Below are positions 23,825 through 35,801 of a stretch of 64,000 nucleotides of DNA, piece by piece. A model generated the notes under the pieces. The model ran no database searches. It was given only the letters and a program-made list of their open reading frames with translations, and had not been told where the DNA came from. The stretch lies in assembly GCA_037974665.1 (NCBI GenBank), contig CM075773.1, positions 51,259,417-51,323,416 on the forward strand, given 5' to 3'. Made by a program: the position numbers and the translations under genes. This DNA is from Ehretia macrophylla. Its lineage: Eukaryota > Streptophyta > Magnoliopsida > Boraginales > Ehretiaceae. How positions within the stretch are numbered: the stretch's first letter is position 1; each line of letters opens with the position of its first letter.

Positions 23825-26195
23825 TGTCACGCCCCAACTCGACCCTTCCTATAATCAGTCAGGACGCAACGGAATTTCGGCAGTATAATGACAGTAAATA
23901 GGATACCGAGGCTCTAAACCAACCTCCATAGGACATCATACGTTAACTCCACAACCATACAACAAATAACTCCTCAATAAATACAACATACATCATAACT
24001 ATATTATACAATAATCATTCCTCGTTATACGCCTCCGTTCCAACATAATACATAAACCTTAATATACAATACAAAAACATATTGAGCCAATCTAGCAACC
24101 TAATCATAAACAAAAGAAATGCTACTAAGACAACATCAACTAATTCATTAACTTATCAACATCTTATACGTTATAAACTACAAAGCAGATAAAAGTCTAC
24201 TAAGTTAGTTTACAAGATAATAAAACATGTACGACATCACGGATAAGACTCTGGAACATAGGACTCATCCACGTAAGGCACGTTTTCACATTCTCCTCTT
24301 CAGGAGGCACGTACCCATAATCTTGCGAAAGTACACTTGTAAGCATGCAATAATAGAGAGTGAGCTTATATAAAATAAGCCCAGCGAGGATCCAATAGAT
24401 CTCGAGCAAGGTCTACTAAACTCCTTGGAATAATCCTTTGAGTTAGTAAACACACAATAACATAAATAATACTATCATCACATAACTATATAACCATTTA
24501 ATAAAGGATACCCTAGTTGGTGTAGCTCCAAACACCATCACGATCTCAACCATTCTTCTTGTAACTCCCCATTACTCACACACCCGAGGTACCTCCCTAG
24601 CCCCTTCCTCCATGACACCTCCGTCATGCGAGATGGGGGTAGTCTCTGGCAGTCATGTCGTTTTCAACCCGACAGCCCAACGCTGCCCGAGAGGTGGCAC
24701 ACACATACCAAGACTCCATAACAATCATCAATAATCAATCAATCATCAATCAATAATCATCTACTCATCAATACTAGCATCAATAATCAATTAGACAACA
24801 AATAACTAAGTTAGATGACAAAGTAGGCCATCTAACCGAACATGTATTAAACACACATTCAAACTCTAATTTACCCAACAACAACTCACAATTCAATCAC
24901 TCAACCCACACCCAATCAACTAAGGCTCAATCTAACATTTTAAAGAAAGACAACCTAAACTTCAATTAATCATATCTTTCATTCTACTAATCCAAACAAC
25001 TCCAAATCAGTTTCAAACACCCACCCATTCAACCAACTCCATTCGCCCCCTCAGAAACCCACCATCACACCTCCAAATCATGCCCGATAACCCTAAAACC
25101 CTAAGGTGCCAAGGCTCAATTTTCCGGATTTTCACACGGACAATGTAATCGAAAATTCGGCATTACAACAGCGCTACCACGTAATTATCAAGTTTTTAGA
25201 AATCGACGGCAATCGATTCCGATCAACACAACTCAACTTAATCAACATTGAACAATTTAATCAAATTTAAATACCCGAAAAATAAAAATTATGCTACAAC
25301 CGATAAAAACTCATAGTATTACAAATAAATGATCCCTAGCATGCAAGGAGCAACAATCTAACATCATATTAGAATTCTAACGATTCGATTTTCAAGTCTA
25401 AGCAAAAACACAAAAATTGAGTTTTGACATCCAGAATTTTTCTCTCACCTTTGATGCGATATATGCCTAGGAATGCGTGCAATGCGTGCCTAACAAGCGG
25501 AATCCAAGTCGGCACGAAGTTCTACGGACAAAAACTAGGTTTTTCTTTGAATTTTTGCTTTGAAAACCTTGAAAACTCTTTCTCTTTTTCTCTCTTCTCC
25601 CTCTCGGCAATGTGTGTGTAATTGTGGGTGTTTTTGTGCTTTGTGAGTGTGTGTTGGTGATATAAGCTTATTTGGTCAACAATTAAATAAAGTCAAAGTT
25701 AGTTTAAATTAGTATTTTTGTGTTTTCTTGATCACCAAAGTTCAAAACATTTATTCAACACCCAAGTTATCTCAAGTGGGTTATTTTTAGGTGACAAGAA
25801 GTTTTACATTCAAACAATTTCACCCGAGTCGGCTTAAAACTCGATTTTCGCAAAAGTCGGTGTAAAAACCCTAATAAATTCTTAAGCCGATTTTAAAACC
25901 GTTTTCATCAAACACAGGTCTATTAAAGTCCGTGGTCTAGGTCTAGAAGGGTTAAAAAGACCAGTTTCAAAATTTTAGCGGACGTGTTTCAAAAATACTA
26001 TTCACTAAAAATCGACGATAAAATTTTTGACTCCGTTTTTTATGAAAATTTCATGAATGCACATTTAGCACGTATTAGGAGTATTGATATCAAAATTATA
26101 ACATTCTAAGCCCTATAGCACATAAATAGGTCATATGCACGCAAAACGAGACAAAGCACGTAAATCAAGTTAAAGCAGATAAGTGGGGTTTCACA
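23825..26195 (-). repeat. 3' LTR of chromovirus D
   Basis: On the + strand it opens TGTCACGCCCCAACTCG and closes GGGGTTTCACA. It is collinear with 31191-33583. The polypurine tract lies directly to its right, fixing it as the 3' LTR of a minus-strand element. Confidence 0.94.
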
Positions 26196-26210
26196 TTCTC
26201 CCCCCCTTAA
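26196..26210 (-). other. Polypurine tract of chromovirus D
   Basis: On the minus strand TTAAGGGGGGGAGAA directly precedes the 3' LTR start (TGTGAAACCCC). Confidence 0.85.
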
Positions 26211-26213
26211 AGA

Positions 26214-26231
26214 AATTTCGCCCTCGAAATT
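26214..26231 (-). other. Stem-loop next to the polypurine tract, chromovirus D
   Basis: On the minus strand AATTTCG-AGGG-CGAAATT forms a seven-pair stem with a four-base loop, three bases from the purine tract. Here it overlaps the end of the pol region. Equivalent stems with different but still paired bases occur in B and E. Confidence 0.65.
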
Positions 26232-26246
26232 CTTACTTGATGTACT

Positions 26247-26390
26247 GAACAGATCTGGGTACTGCTGCTGCATCTGATCCCGTCTCTCCCAAGTAGCTTC
26301 CTCGATACCGTGATGCTTCCACAACACCTTAACCATCGGAATGTTCTTCGACCTCAACTCTCGTTCCATTTGATCAAGAATACAAATCGG
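26247..26390 (-). pseudogene. Chromodomain of chromovirus D integrase
   Basis: The translated segment reads PICILDQMERELR, then PMVKVLWKHHGIEEATWE and QQQYPDLF. This matches the chromodomain at the C-terminus of Tekay-type integrases (VKVLW..H...EATWE...M...YP.LF). In the family it directs insertion toward particular chromatin. Fossil. Confidence 0.88.
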
Positions 26391-27523
26391 ACGTTCGTTA
26401 TAAGTCAGATTCTCACGAAGCTGTAACGGCTCTGGCTCAAGAATATGAGAAGGATCCGGATTATATTTTCGCAAATTAGACTCGTGAAATACATCGTGGA
26501 CATTAGAGAAATTCTCTGGTAAAGCCAACCGATATGCCAACTTACCAACCCTGCCGGTAATCTAAATGGCCCAACAAATCTCGGACTCAGCTTTCCACCT
26601 TTACCATAACGAGCAAACCCCTTACGAGGAGACAATCTCAAGAAAACCCGATCTCCGACTGCAAACTCCAAGTCCCGACCACGCTTATCAGCATACCTCT
26701 TGAATCTACTCTGCGCCGTAAGCATTCTTTGCCTGATCAACTGAACATTCTCAATCTTTTCAAGAAGCTCTGGCATGATAGCCGGATCAACAGTTTTCAT
26801 CTCCCCTACCTCGTCCCAATATAAAGGTGAACGGCACTTACGACCGTAAAGAGCTGCCAAAGGTGCCATCCCAATAGTAGCTTGATAACTATTATTATAG
26901 GCAAACTCAGCAAGTGGTAGATGTTTCTCCCAGTTCTTCCCGAAGTCCAGAACACAAGCCCTAAGCATATCTTCCAGAATCTGAATAATCCGCTCAGACT
27001 GACCGTCGGTCTGTGGATGATACGCGGGACTGAAGTTCAATTGAGTACCTAAGGTCTCCTGAAGTTTCTCCCACAAACGAGAAGTAAATCGAGGATCTCT
27101 ATTTGAGACAATACTAGATGAAATCCCGTGAAGTCTAACAATCTGATCCAAATAAAGATCCGTCAACTTTGTAACCTCATCTCCCATCCTCATCGAAATA
27201 AAATGAGCTGTCTTCGTCAAACGATCTACGACAACCCAAACTGCATCATTACCCCTCAGTGTTCTAGGCAAACCAGTGACGAAGTCCATCGTAATATGCT
27301 CCCATTTCTACTGTGGTATAGCCAACGGCTGAAGCAAACTTGCTGGTCGTTGATGCTCGGCTTTCACCCTGTGACAAGTCAAACATCTAGACACGAACTG
27401 AGCAACCTCCCTCTTCATGTTATTCCACCAATAATGTTGCTTTAAATCCCGATACATCTTGGTTCCACCGGGATGAATAGTGTACTTAGAATTATGAGCT
27501 TCCTCCAGAATACCTCGCCTCAA
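26391..27523 (-). pseudogene. Chromovirus D integrase remnant
   Basis: The zinc-binding region (HPGGTKMYRDL, then CLTCHRVKAEHQRP) lies near 27340-27500. The core follows (MDFVTGLPRTL, VVVDRLTKTAHF, SNRDPRFTSRLWEKL, FSPAYHPQTDGQSERI) in about 26900-27290. A GPF-like segment (SPRFVGPFRL) precedes the chromodomain. Integrase inserts the cDNA. Fossil, broken. Confidence 0.88.
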
Positions 27524-27779
27524 GCCCGGTTCATCGAGAACACAAACCCTGTTCCGAAATTGAAGAATACCTCCTCATGCAGTTTAAAGTCAGACTGATC
27601 ATCCGTGATCTGATCCTTGATCTTCTAAAGTTTAACATCAAGTTGCTGAGCTTCTCTGATTTGAGACAGCAATAAAGGCTGAATACGGAGATGTGAACAC
27701 ATCACCCCAACTTGAGTCAACTCCGGTCTCCAATAAGTGAATTCCTCAAGAATCTCCCATTTCTTGACAGCTAAACAAG

Positions 27780-29600
27780 AGATACTCGCCTTACGACTAA
27801 GAGCATCTGCTACAACATTTGCCTTGCCAGGCAGATAATTGATAGAACAATTATAATCTCCAAGAAGCTCTATCCACCTCCACTGACGCATATTAAACTC
27901 CTTCTGTGAGAACAAGTACTTCAGACTCTTATGATCAGTGAAAATCTCGAACTTACTGCCCCACAGATAATGATGCCACTTCTTCAGTGCGAAGACAACT
28001 GCTGCCAACTCAAGATCATGAGTCAGATAATTCACTTCATAAGGCTTCAACTTCCGGGAAGCATAGGCAATAACTCGGCCATCCTGCATAAGAACACATC
28101 CCAAGCCCTCCTTGGATGCATCACTGTAAACAACCATATTATCGGTCCCCTCTGGTAGAGCAAGTACTGGAGCAGTAGTCAACCTCTTTTTCAACTCCTG
28201 AAACCCACTCTCACACTTCTCATCCCAATTAAAGATAGTCCATTTCTGAGTCAACTTAGAAATTGGCCCAGCAATCTTCGAGAAGTCCTTGACAAACCTA
28301 CGATAATAACCCGCCAAGCCAAGAAAGCTACGGACCTCAGAAACATTCTCTGGCCGTTTCCAAGACATCACCACCTCAATCTTAGTGGGATCTACAGAGA
28401 TACCGCTCTGTGTAATAACATGGCCAAGAAAAGATATGCGTTGCAGCCAAAATTCACATTTGCTGAACTTGGCAAACAACTGGTGCTCTTGTAGCTTCTG
28501 TAAGACAAGCCGTAGATGTTGCTCGTGCTCCGATTCAGATTTAGAATAGACCAAGATATCATCAATAAAGATTACCACGAACTGGTCTAAATACGGCTGG
28601 AAAACACGATGCATAAGATCCATGAATGCTACCGGTGCATTAGTTAAACCAAAGGGCATAACTACGAACTCATAATGCCCGTACCGAGTCCTGAAGGCAG
28701 ACTTCGGAACATCCTCCGTGCGAATCCGAAGTTGATAGTACCTTTGCCTCAAATCAAATTTAGAATAGACTTTGGCTCCCTGAACTTGATCGAACAACTC
28801 GTCAATCAGTGGCAAAGGATACTTGTTCTTGATGGTCACCTGATTCAAACCACGGTAATCAATACACAACCTCAAGGTACCATCCTTCTTCTTCACAAAT
28901 AAAACAGGAGCTCCCCAAGGTGAAGAACTCTGCTGAATGAATCCCTTCTCCAATAACTCCTGCAACTGAGTCTTCAACTCCTTCAACTCAGCTGGTGCCA
29001 TCCGGTATGCTGATTTAGAAATAGGTTGAGTACCGGGAATAAGATTGATCACAAACTCCACATCTCTCTCTGGTGGTAATCCTGGCAACTCGTCGGGAAA
29101 TACATTGGGATATTCTCGAATAATAGGGACTTCCTCTAGTTGTAGCTTATCAGATGGCTTGTTGATCAGATAAGCCAGATAACCCGAACACCCCTTACTC
29201 ATCAACTTAACAGCTTTAGTTGCTGAGATAACAAAACTCGTCTTTGTACCCCGGTTCCCTACTACCTCAACTACTGGCTGATTTGGCAAATGAAACTGTA
29301 CTACCTTGGTTCTACAGTTCAACTGGGCATCATACTTAGAAAGCCAATCCATACCCAAGATAACATCATACCCCCGGATAGGAAATAAAATAAGGTCCGA
29401 AGGAAAATTATGCCCCTTAACATGTATTATACAATCCTTACATACTAAGCCAGTAACATACTTATCAGTCAAAGAGGTACTAATCTCAACCACATAAGGC
29501 AATCTTTCAGGTTGCAAATTAACACGTTGCACACAAGCAGGAGTAATAAAAGAATGCGTAGCACCAGAATCAATCAACACTTGAACAAGTTGATCAAGTA
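27780..29600 (-). pseudogene. Chromovirus D protease, RT and RNase H remnant
   Basis: The protease motif [12 protein letters not shown] is near 29570. RT blocks are [31 protein letters not shown] and the catalytic FIDDILVYS near 28558-28569. RNase H begins near [15 protein letters not shown] (about 28122) and runs to [20 protein letters not shown]-like and [15 protein letters not shown] blocks. These are the polyprotein enzymes that process the proteins and make cDNA. The order fits Gypsy. Part of broken fossil D. Confidence 0.92.
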
Positions 29601-29699
29601 TAAGGAAGTTACTTTCCACAACTGCAGTCTCCTTAGGCATCTCCTCTAAGTCAACTGCGTAGGCCCGAGCCTGAACCCGCTGCTGCTGCTGAGGTGCAC

Positions 29700-30920
29700 T
29701 AGCCGCAGGTCTACCCTGGTAACCCTGAGTCGCTGCCCGACCCTCAGCCCTCGAATATCTAAGGCAATCTTTCACCCTATGCTGGTTGCTACCACAACCC
29801 AAACATGTCCCTGCCTTTACCCTGCAGTCGGACTCCACATGCCCTGGGCGCTTGCAGTAATTACACTGCGATGATGTGGCACTAACACTGCCTCTAGAAG
29901 AACCAGAAGCTGAAGAAACAACTAAAACAGCCTGCTGCTGAGGTCTCACCATACTAGGCCTGTACTGACCTTGTGACTGGGCTGGCCTATACTGAGTCTG
30001 AACCTCATATGGGCCCTGCTGAAACAGAGGCCGATAGTAACTCTGCTAACCCTGTGGCCTAAAAGAACCTTGCTGCACTTGTGGCCTGAACCCAACCTGC
30101 TGTACGAGAGGCCTATACGTGCCCTGCTGATACTGCGGCTGATACGGCCTCTTACTGGGCTGACTAGAAACAAGCTAATCCCCCTTTCCCTTCTCTAGTC
30201 TGGAAGCTGCCTCAAAAGCCTCGGTGAAAATATCATACCGATTCAGAGCCATCACATCCTGAATCTCGGGCCTCAACCCCAACATAAATCTGCGAGTCCT
30301 CTGCTCCTCGTCTGCCACATACTCCGGTGCATACCGGGACAATCGAGTAAATATGGCCTCATATTGAGCCACTGTAGCATCTCCCTGGACCAAGGCTAGA
30401 AACTCTGCCTCTCTCCGTTCCCTCACAATCCTCGGGACATACTTTGCCCGGAAAGCCATCAGAAAGGTACCCCAAACATAAGGAATACCTTGTGTCGCCC
30501 AGCTAGTCCTTATCATGCGCCACCACTCCTCTGCCTCGTCATCTAACAAGTACACGGCAAAAGAGACCCTCTGCTCATCAGTATAGCCAAGTGGATCATA
30601 AATCTTCTCCAACTTGCTAATCCATGCCTCCGCCTTCCTATCATCCGGCTCCCCCTGAAATCTCGGTGGATGATATCCTAAAAACTCTTTCAGGGTACCA
30701 CGGCCGTGGTTACCACCCTGAATATTCAGTAGCTGAGCCTGCATAGCCTGATTCTGGGCAGCCTGCCCTGCTAATAACTGTGCCTGACTAGCCACTAACT
30801 CTGCAATCCTCTCCATAGCTGCCCCTAATCGGTCATCATCCCTACCATGGCCCGGTGCTGCGTTACCCGGAGTCTCATTAGTCATCTCAGGCCTACCTCT
30901 AGTTCTCGGTCGACCGGCCA
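29700..30920 (-). pseudogene. Chromovirus D Gag remnant
   Basis: The N-terminal part starts near MAGRPRTRGRPEM (about 30920). It holds the retrotransposon Gag core (FLGYHPPRFQGEPDD, AEAWISKLEKIY, AEEWWRMI, RFMLGLRPEIQ), then a Gln/Tyr-rich stretch. Two CCHC zinc knuckles follow ([14 protein letters not shown] at 29824-29865 and [14 protein letters not shown] at 29764-29805). Gag forms the particle and binds RNA. Element E keeps a related knuckle region. Fossil. Confidence 0.88.
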
Positions 30921-31170
30921 TTCTACTAATCAAAGAGTTAGCACAGTTATAGCACGTAAACAGATTATAAACAATTATTAACACTTAAACAACAAACTCA
31001 TAAAAAACACATAAACAAATTGTTCACATAATCACATAAGCACTTTAATTACATAATCACTTATCACTTAATCATATTAACACATATTTCACTTTCCTTT
31101 CTCTTCATACATACTTTCATGCTAAGACCATTACCCACATTCCGAAAATACCCCGGCTGACAACTAACAT

Positions 31171-31190
31171 GAGCTCTGATACCACTTAAA
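31171..31190 (-). other. Primer binding site of chromovirus D
   Basis: On the minus strand TGGTATCAGAGCTC lies three or four bases inside the 5' LTR, matching the initiator methionine tRNA priming site of this group. Confidence 0.85.
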
Positions 31191-33583
31191 TGTCACGCCC
31201 CAACTCGACCCCTCCTATAATCAGTCAGGACGCAACGAAATTTCGGCAGTATAACGACAGTAAATAGGATACCGAAGTTCTAAACCAACCTCCATAGGAC
31301 ATCATACATTAACTCCACAACCATACAACAAATAACTCCTCAATAAATATAACATACATCATAACTATATTATACAATAATCATTCCTTGTTATACGCCT
31401 CCGTTCCAACATAATACATGAACCCTTAATATACAATACAAAAACATATTGAGCCAATCTAGCAACCTAATCATAAACAAAAGAAAGGCTACTAAGACAA
31501 CATCAACTAATTCATTAACTTATCAACATTTTATACATTATAAACTACAAAGCATATAAAAGTCTACTAAGTTAATTTACAAGATAATAAAACATGTACG
31601 ACATCACGGATAAGACTCTGGAACATAGGACTCATCCACGAAAGGCACGTTTTCCACATTCTCCTCTTCAGGAGGCACGTACCCGTAATCTTGTGAAAGT
31701 ACACCTGTAAGCATAAAATAATAGAGAGTGAGCTTATATAAAATAAGCCCAGCGAGGATTCAATAGATCTCGAGCAAGGTCTACTAAACTCCTTGGAATA
31801 ATCCTTTGAGTCAGTAAACACACAACAACATAAATAATACTATCATCACATAACTATATAACCATTCAATAAAGGATACTCTAGTTGGTGTAGCTCCAAA
31901 CGCCATCATGATCTCAACCATTCTTCTTGTAACTCCCCATTACTCACACACCCGAGGTACCTCACTAGCCCCTCCCTCCATGACACCTCCGTCATGCGAG
32001 TTGGGGGTAGTCTCTGGCAGTCATGCCGTTTTCAACCCGACAGCCCAACGCTGCCCGAGAGGTGTCATACACATACCAAGACTCCATAACATTCATCAAT
32101 AATCAATCAATCATCAATCAATAATCATCTACTCATCAATACTAGCATCAATAATCAATTAGACAACAAATAACTAAGTTAGATGACAAAGTAGGCCATC
32201 TAACCGAACATTCATTAAACACACATTCAAACTCTAATTTACCCAACAACAACTCACAATTCAATCACTCAACCCACACCCAATCAACTAAGGCTCAATC
32301 TAACATTTTAAAGAAACAAAACCTAAACTTCAATTAATCATATCTTACATTCTACTAATACACACAACTCCAAATCAGTTTCAAACACCCACCCATTCAA
32401 CCAACTACATTAGCCTCCTCGGAAAACCACCATAACACCTCCAAATCATGCCCGATAACCCTAAAACCCTAAGGTGCCAAGGCTGAATTTTCCGGATTTT
32501 CACACGGACAATGTAATCGAAAATTCGGCATTACAACAGCGCTACCACGTAATTATCAAGTTTTTAGAAATTGACGGCAATCGATTCCGATCAACACAAC
32601 TCAACTTAATCAACATTGAACAATTTAATCGAATTTAAATACCCGAAAAATAAAAATTATGCTACAACCGATAAAAACTCGTAGTATTACAGCTAAATGA
32701 TCCCTAGCATGCAAGAAGCAATAATCTAGCATCAGATTAGAATTCTAACGGTTCAATTTTCAATTCTACGCAAAAACACAAAAGTTGAGTTTTGAGATCC
32801 ATAATTTTTCTCTCACCTTTGATGCGATATATGCCTAGGAATGCGTGCAATGCGTGCCCAACAAGCGGAATCCAAGTCGGCACGAAGTTCTACGGACAAA
32901 AACTAGGTTTTTCTTTGAATTTTTGCTTTGAAAACCTTGAAAACTCTTTCTCTTTTTCTCTCTTCTCCCTCTCGGCAATGTGTGTGTAATTGTGGGTGTT
33001 TTTGTGCTTTGTGAGTGTGTGTTGGTGATATAAGCTTATTTGGTCAACAATTAAATAAAGTCAAAGTTAGTTTAAGTTAGTATTTTTGTGTTTTCTTGAC
33101 TTTAAATGCATTTTCTTGATCACCAAAGTTCAAAACATTTATTCAACATCCAACATAGCTCAAGTAGATTATTTTTAGGTGACAAGAAGTTTTACAATCA
33201 AACAATTTCACCCGAGTCAAGGTAAAACTCGGTTTTCACAAAAGTCAGTGTAAAAACCCTAATAAATTCTTAAGCTGATTTTAAAATCGTTTTCATCAAA
33301 CACAGCTCTATTAAAGTCCGTGGTCTACGTCTAGAAGGGTTAAAAAAACCAGTTTCAAAATTTTAGCGGACGTGTTTTGAAAATACTATTCACTGAAAAT
33401 CGACGATAAAATTTCTGACTTCGTTTTTTATGAAAATTTCATGAATGCACATTTAGCACGTATTAGGAGTATTGATATTAAAATTATAACATTCTAGGCC
33501 CTATAGCACATAAACAGGTCATATGCACGCAAAACGAGACAAAGCACGTAAATCAAGTTAAAGCAGATAAGTGGGGTTTCACA
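31191..33583 (-). repeat. 5' LTR of chromovirus D
   Basis: TGTCACGCCCC ... GGGGTTTCACA, 2393 bp, collinear with the 3' LTR and followed by target duplication CCTCT. Confidence 0.94.
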
Positions 33584-33960
33584 CCTCTTGCCTGGCCCTC
33601 GTCAAAAGGGCTGCGACGAAGGACCTGTGAGAGGAACCGTCCCTCGTCGAAGGCTTTATCGCTGAAATGGGGTCACTCGTCGACCCCACGCCATTTGGCG
33701 AGAGGTCAGCAAGGGACCATTTTGGTGATGACTGTGCAAGGGCAACAAGCCCACACAGATTATGTCCCTCGTCGAGCCCTTGCAAACGCCTCCTTCGCCG
33801 AGCCCTTGCTTAAAGCGTCCCTCGCCATGCCTTAGCCGTTGTCATCCCACGCTATGCACTCACTATTTTTGACCCTCGCTGAGCCCTCGCAAGATTTGTC
33901 CCTTGTTGAGCCCTCGTATATTTGTCCCCCGCCAATCCCTCACAAAAATATAAAATATTC
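33584..33960. repeat. Subterminal repeats of CACTA-2
   Basis: GC-rich words around GTCCCTCGTCGAGCCCTTGC, with GCCCTCG and CGACGA variants, recur many times in about 370 bases. This resembles the subterminal arrays of CACTA elements but differs wholly in sequence from CACTA-1. It would be the second of the two halves of the left end, split by element D. Confidence 0.7.
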
Positions 33961-34376
33961 TTTTTAATTTTCATTATAAAATTTACTATAATAAGTTGTT
34001 TGACTTGTCAATTAAATATTTAATACTGCAAAACAAGTTATAAATTACATATTTATAAAATTAGCTAATAAAAATCTAAAACAGTTGTTCAAAGTAAACC
34101 CAAAAGTTATTCATACAGTCCGAGTGTAATGGATTTTTATAATGTCATAACATTAAAGAAGGCCAAAATTCTATTCACTTCCACCATCACTCGAAGACGA
34201 AGACTGCTGCTGTGCAAGTAGAGGAACAAGTAACCTTGAATCAAGTAGTGCGATTTGTGCTTGGAGATCATGTAGCTGTGATAAATTCATATTTTTTGTA
34301 TTTTAACCTATTAAATCATATACAATTGCACTATTATTGTAAGCATAAACTGAATATTTGATACAAATTTAGTGCA

Positions 34377-35801
34377 ATGTAGCTTTTGAAGGAGAAATGG
34401 AAAAAATGATATCAAACGCTAATATTTGGAGTAATTTTCTGAGAACACTAAAGGAGGAAGGTAGAATGACCTTGACATGAGCAAATCGTGATTGAATTTG
34501 GCCAAAAAGAGTGCGAAAATGGATTTAGGACGCTAAAAAATCTTGAAATAGCCTTAGTCAAACTTCTGGTCAAGTGAAAGTCAACGGTCAATGGTCAATG
34601 CGTGAATAGTAACATCAACGCGTGAACAATAACCATATATGTCATAAGCGCAAACTCAGGTACTGACACAGTCGTGACTCAGGCGCTGACATCATGTTGA
34701 CACAGTAGTAACTCAGGCGCTGATATCATGCTAACCTAAACGATGACATCATTGTGCAAATAGTAGCCGTCAAAATAGTACTATACAAATAGTATCGTGA
34801 ACAGTAACCTCCGAATAGTAACTAATTTTCTCCTATAAATACCCTTTTTGCCATTTCATTTAGAAAGCATTCATTTCTTAGATTTTGTTCTTCTTGTTGT
34901 TAGCTTTATATTATATTTTTAGCTTAGAAGTAATTTTGTTCAAAGCACGAATCGAGGAAGCCATAGCCAAATCAAAGTCATTCCAGAGAATCAAGATCCG
35001 CTGTTTTCCATAAGTATTCTTTAGATTTCTTGATTTTCTATTTGACTTTCTGTATTGTAATTGTTATTATGGTACATCAAACCCAAGATTCGGGGTGGTA
35101 ATAAGTGAGGATATTCTTTGTATATAATTCTTGGATTCAAATTATTTTATGTCTTGTATTTTCTTTTCTTGATAAGTATTACTTGATTAATTATGCATAG
35201 ACTTGATGTCATGTTTTTGTTAATCAAGAATACACATGCGCCCAATTTTGTAAACCAATGGCAATATGAGACTACCTCGAATGGATACAGTCCGGTTGTA
35301 CCAATATATCTAGGTTACGTAAGGGAAATATTAATTGTGAGATTGGATATAGTTCAGTTGTACCAACACCTCCAATCTTGATAATTAATTAATCTTGTCA
35401 CTTACGTATCCGAGGCTAACTTCAAAAGTGGGAGCTTGTAGCCCTATTTTTGAATGATTTAATCTTTAAACATGAATCCATAACATTATTCTTGAATATT
35501 CTGAACCATTTACCATCCCGAATCACATTCGATTCTTGACTTAATTAAAATTATATTGTAATTTAATTATGTAATTTTATAATTTATCGTATCTTTTGGA
35601 CTCTTGGACTTAAAACAAACTCATATGTGACAGGAGATAGTCAAACAATTCTAAATTAATTGCTTAACTTAATTCGGTAATTCCAATCTCCGTAGATCGA
35701 CCCTCGACTCACCATGTCTATGTGGTAATCAGAGGTAATTTGAGGTAAAGTTATTTTCAATTATTTTACTCTTTTATTTTGATCGTAAAATGACGCGATC
35801 A
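34377..35801 (+). mobile_element. LTR-like element J1 (left end approximate)
   Basis: A + strand unit has LTR organisation: an upstream region with repeated ACTCAGGCGCTGA words (34654, 34677, 34711), a TATA box CCTATAAATACC (about 34831-34842), a downstream region shared with J2 (GGCAATATGAGACT, TCGACCCTCGACTCACC), and an end at GACGCGATCA (35801). It is probably a solo LTR of a Gypsy-type family. The left end is set at TGTAGCTTTTG by guess; I found no matching target duplication. It sits in CACTA-2. Confidence 0.6.
34831..34842 (+). promoter_or_regulatory. TATA box of J1
   Basis: CCTATAAATACC precedes a segment conserved in J2 (CATTTCATTT.GAAAGCATTCA.TTCTTAGATTTTGTTC), as expected for the U3/R border of an LTR. 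Confidence 0.5.

Larger units (their letters stand above)
23825..33583 (-). mobile_element. Gypsy chromovirus D (Tekay/Del-like)
   Basis: Two LTRs (23825-26195 and 31191-33583, about 2.4 kb each) flank a 5.0 kb minus-strand region with Gag, protease, RT, RNase H, integrase and a C-terminal chromodomain, in Gypsy order. The five-base duplication CCTCT flanks it (23820-23824 and 33584-33588). The chromodomain, tRNA-Met primer site and long LTRs fit the Tekay (Del) clade of plant chromoviruses. It is complete in layout but broken, with about four interruptions. LTRs differ by roughly 3-5% in the stretches I compared, mostly C/T and G/A changes, so it is of intermediate age. It lies in CACTA-2. 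Confidence 0.95.

Noticed and set aside
33579-33785. Short open frame in GC-rich sequence
   Set aside because: Falls on the CACTA-2 subterminal repeat array and runs into the LTR of D.
34275-34400. Several alternative left ends for J1 (TGTGATAAATTC, TGATACAAATT, TGTAGCTTTTG)
   Set aside because: None is preceded by a copy of the AGTTA that follows the right end, so only an approximate boundary is given.
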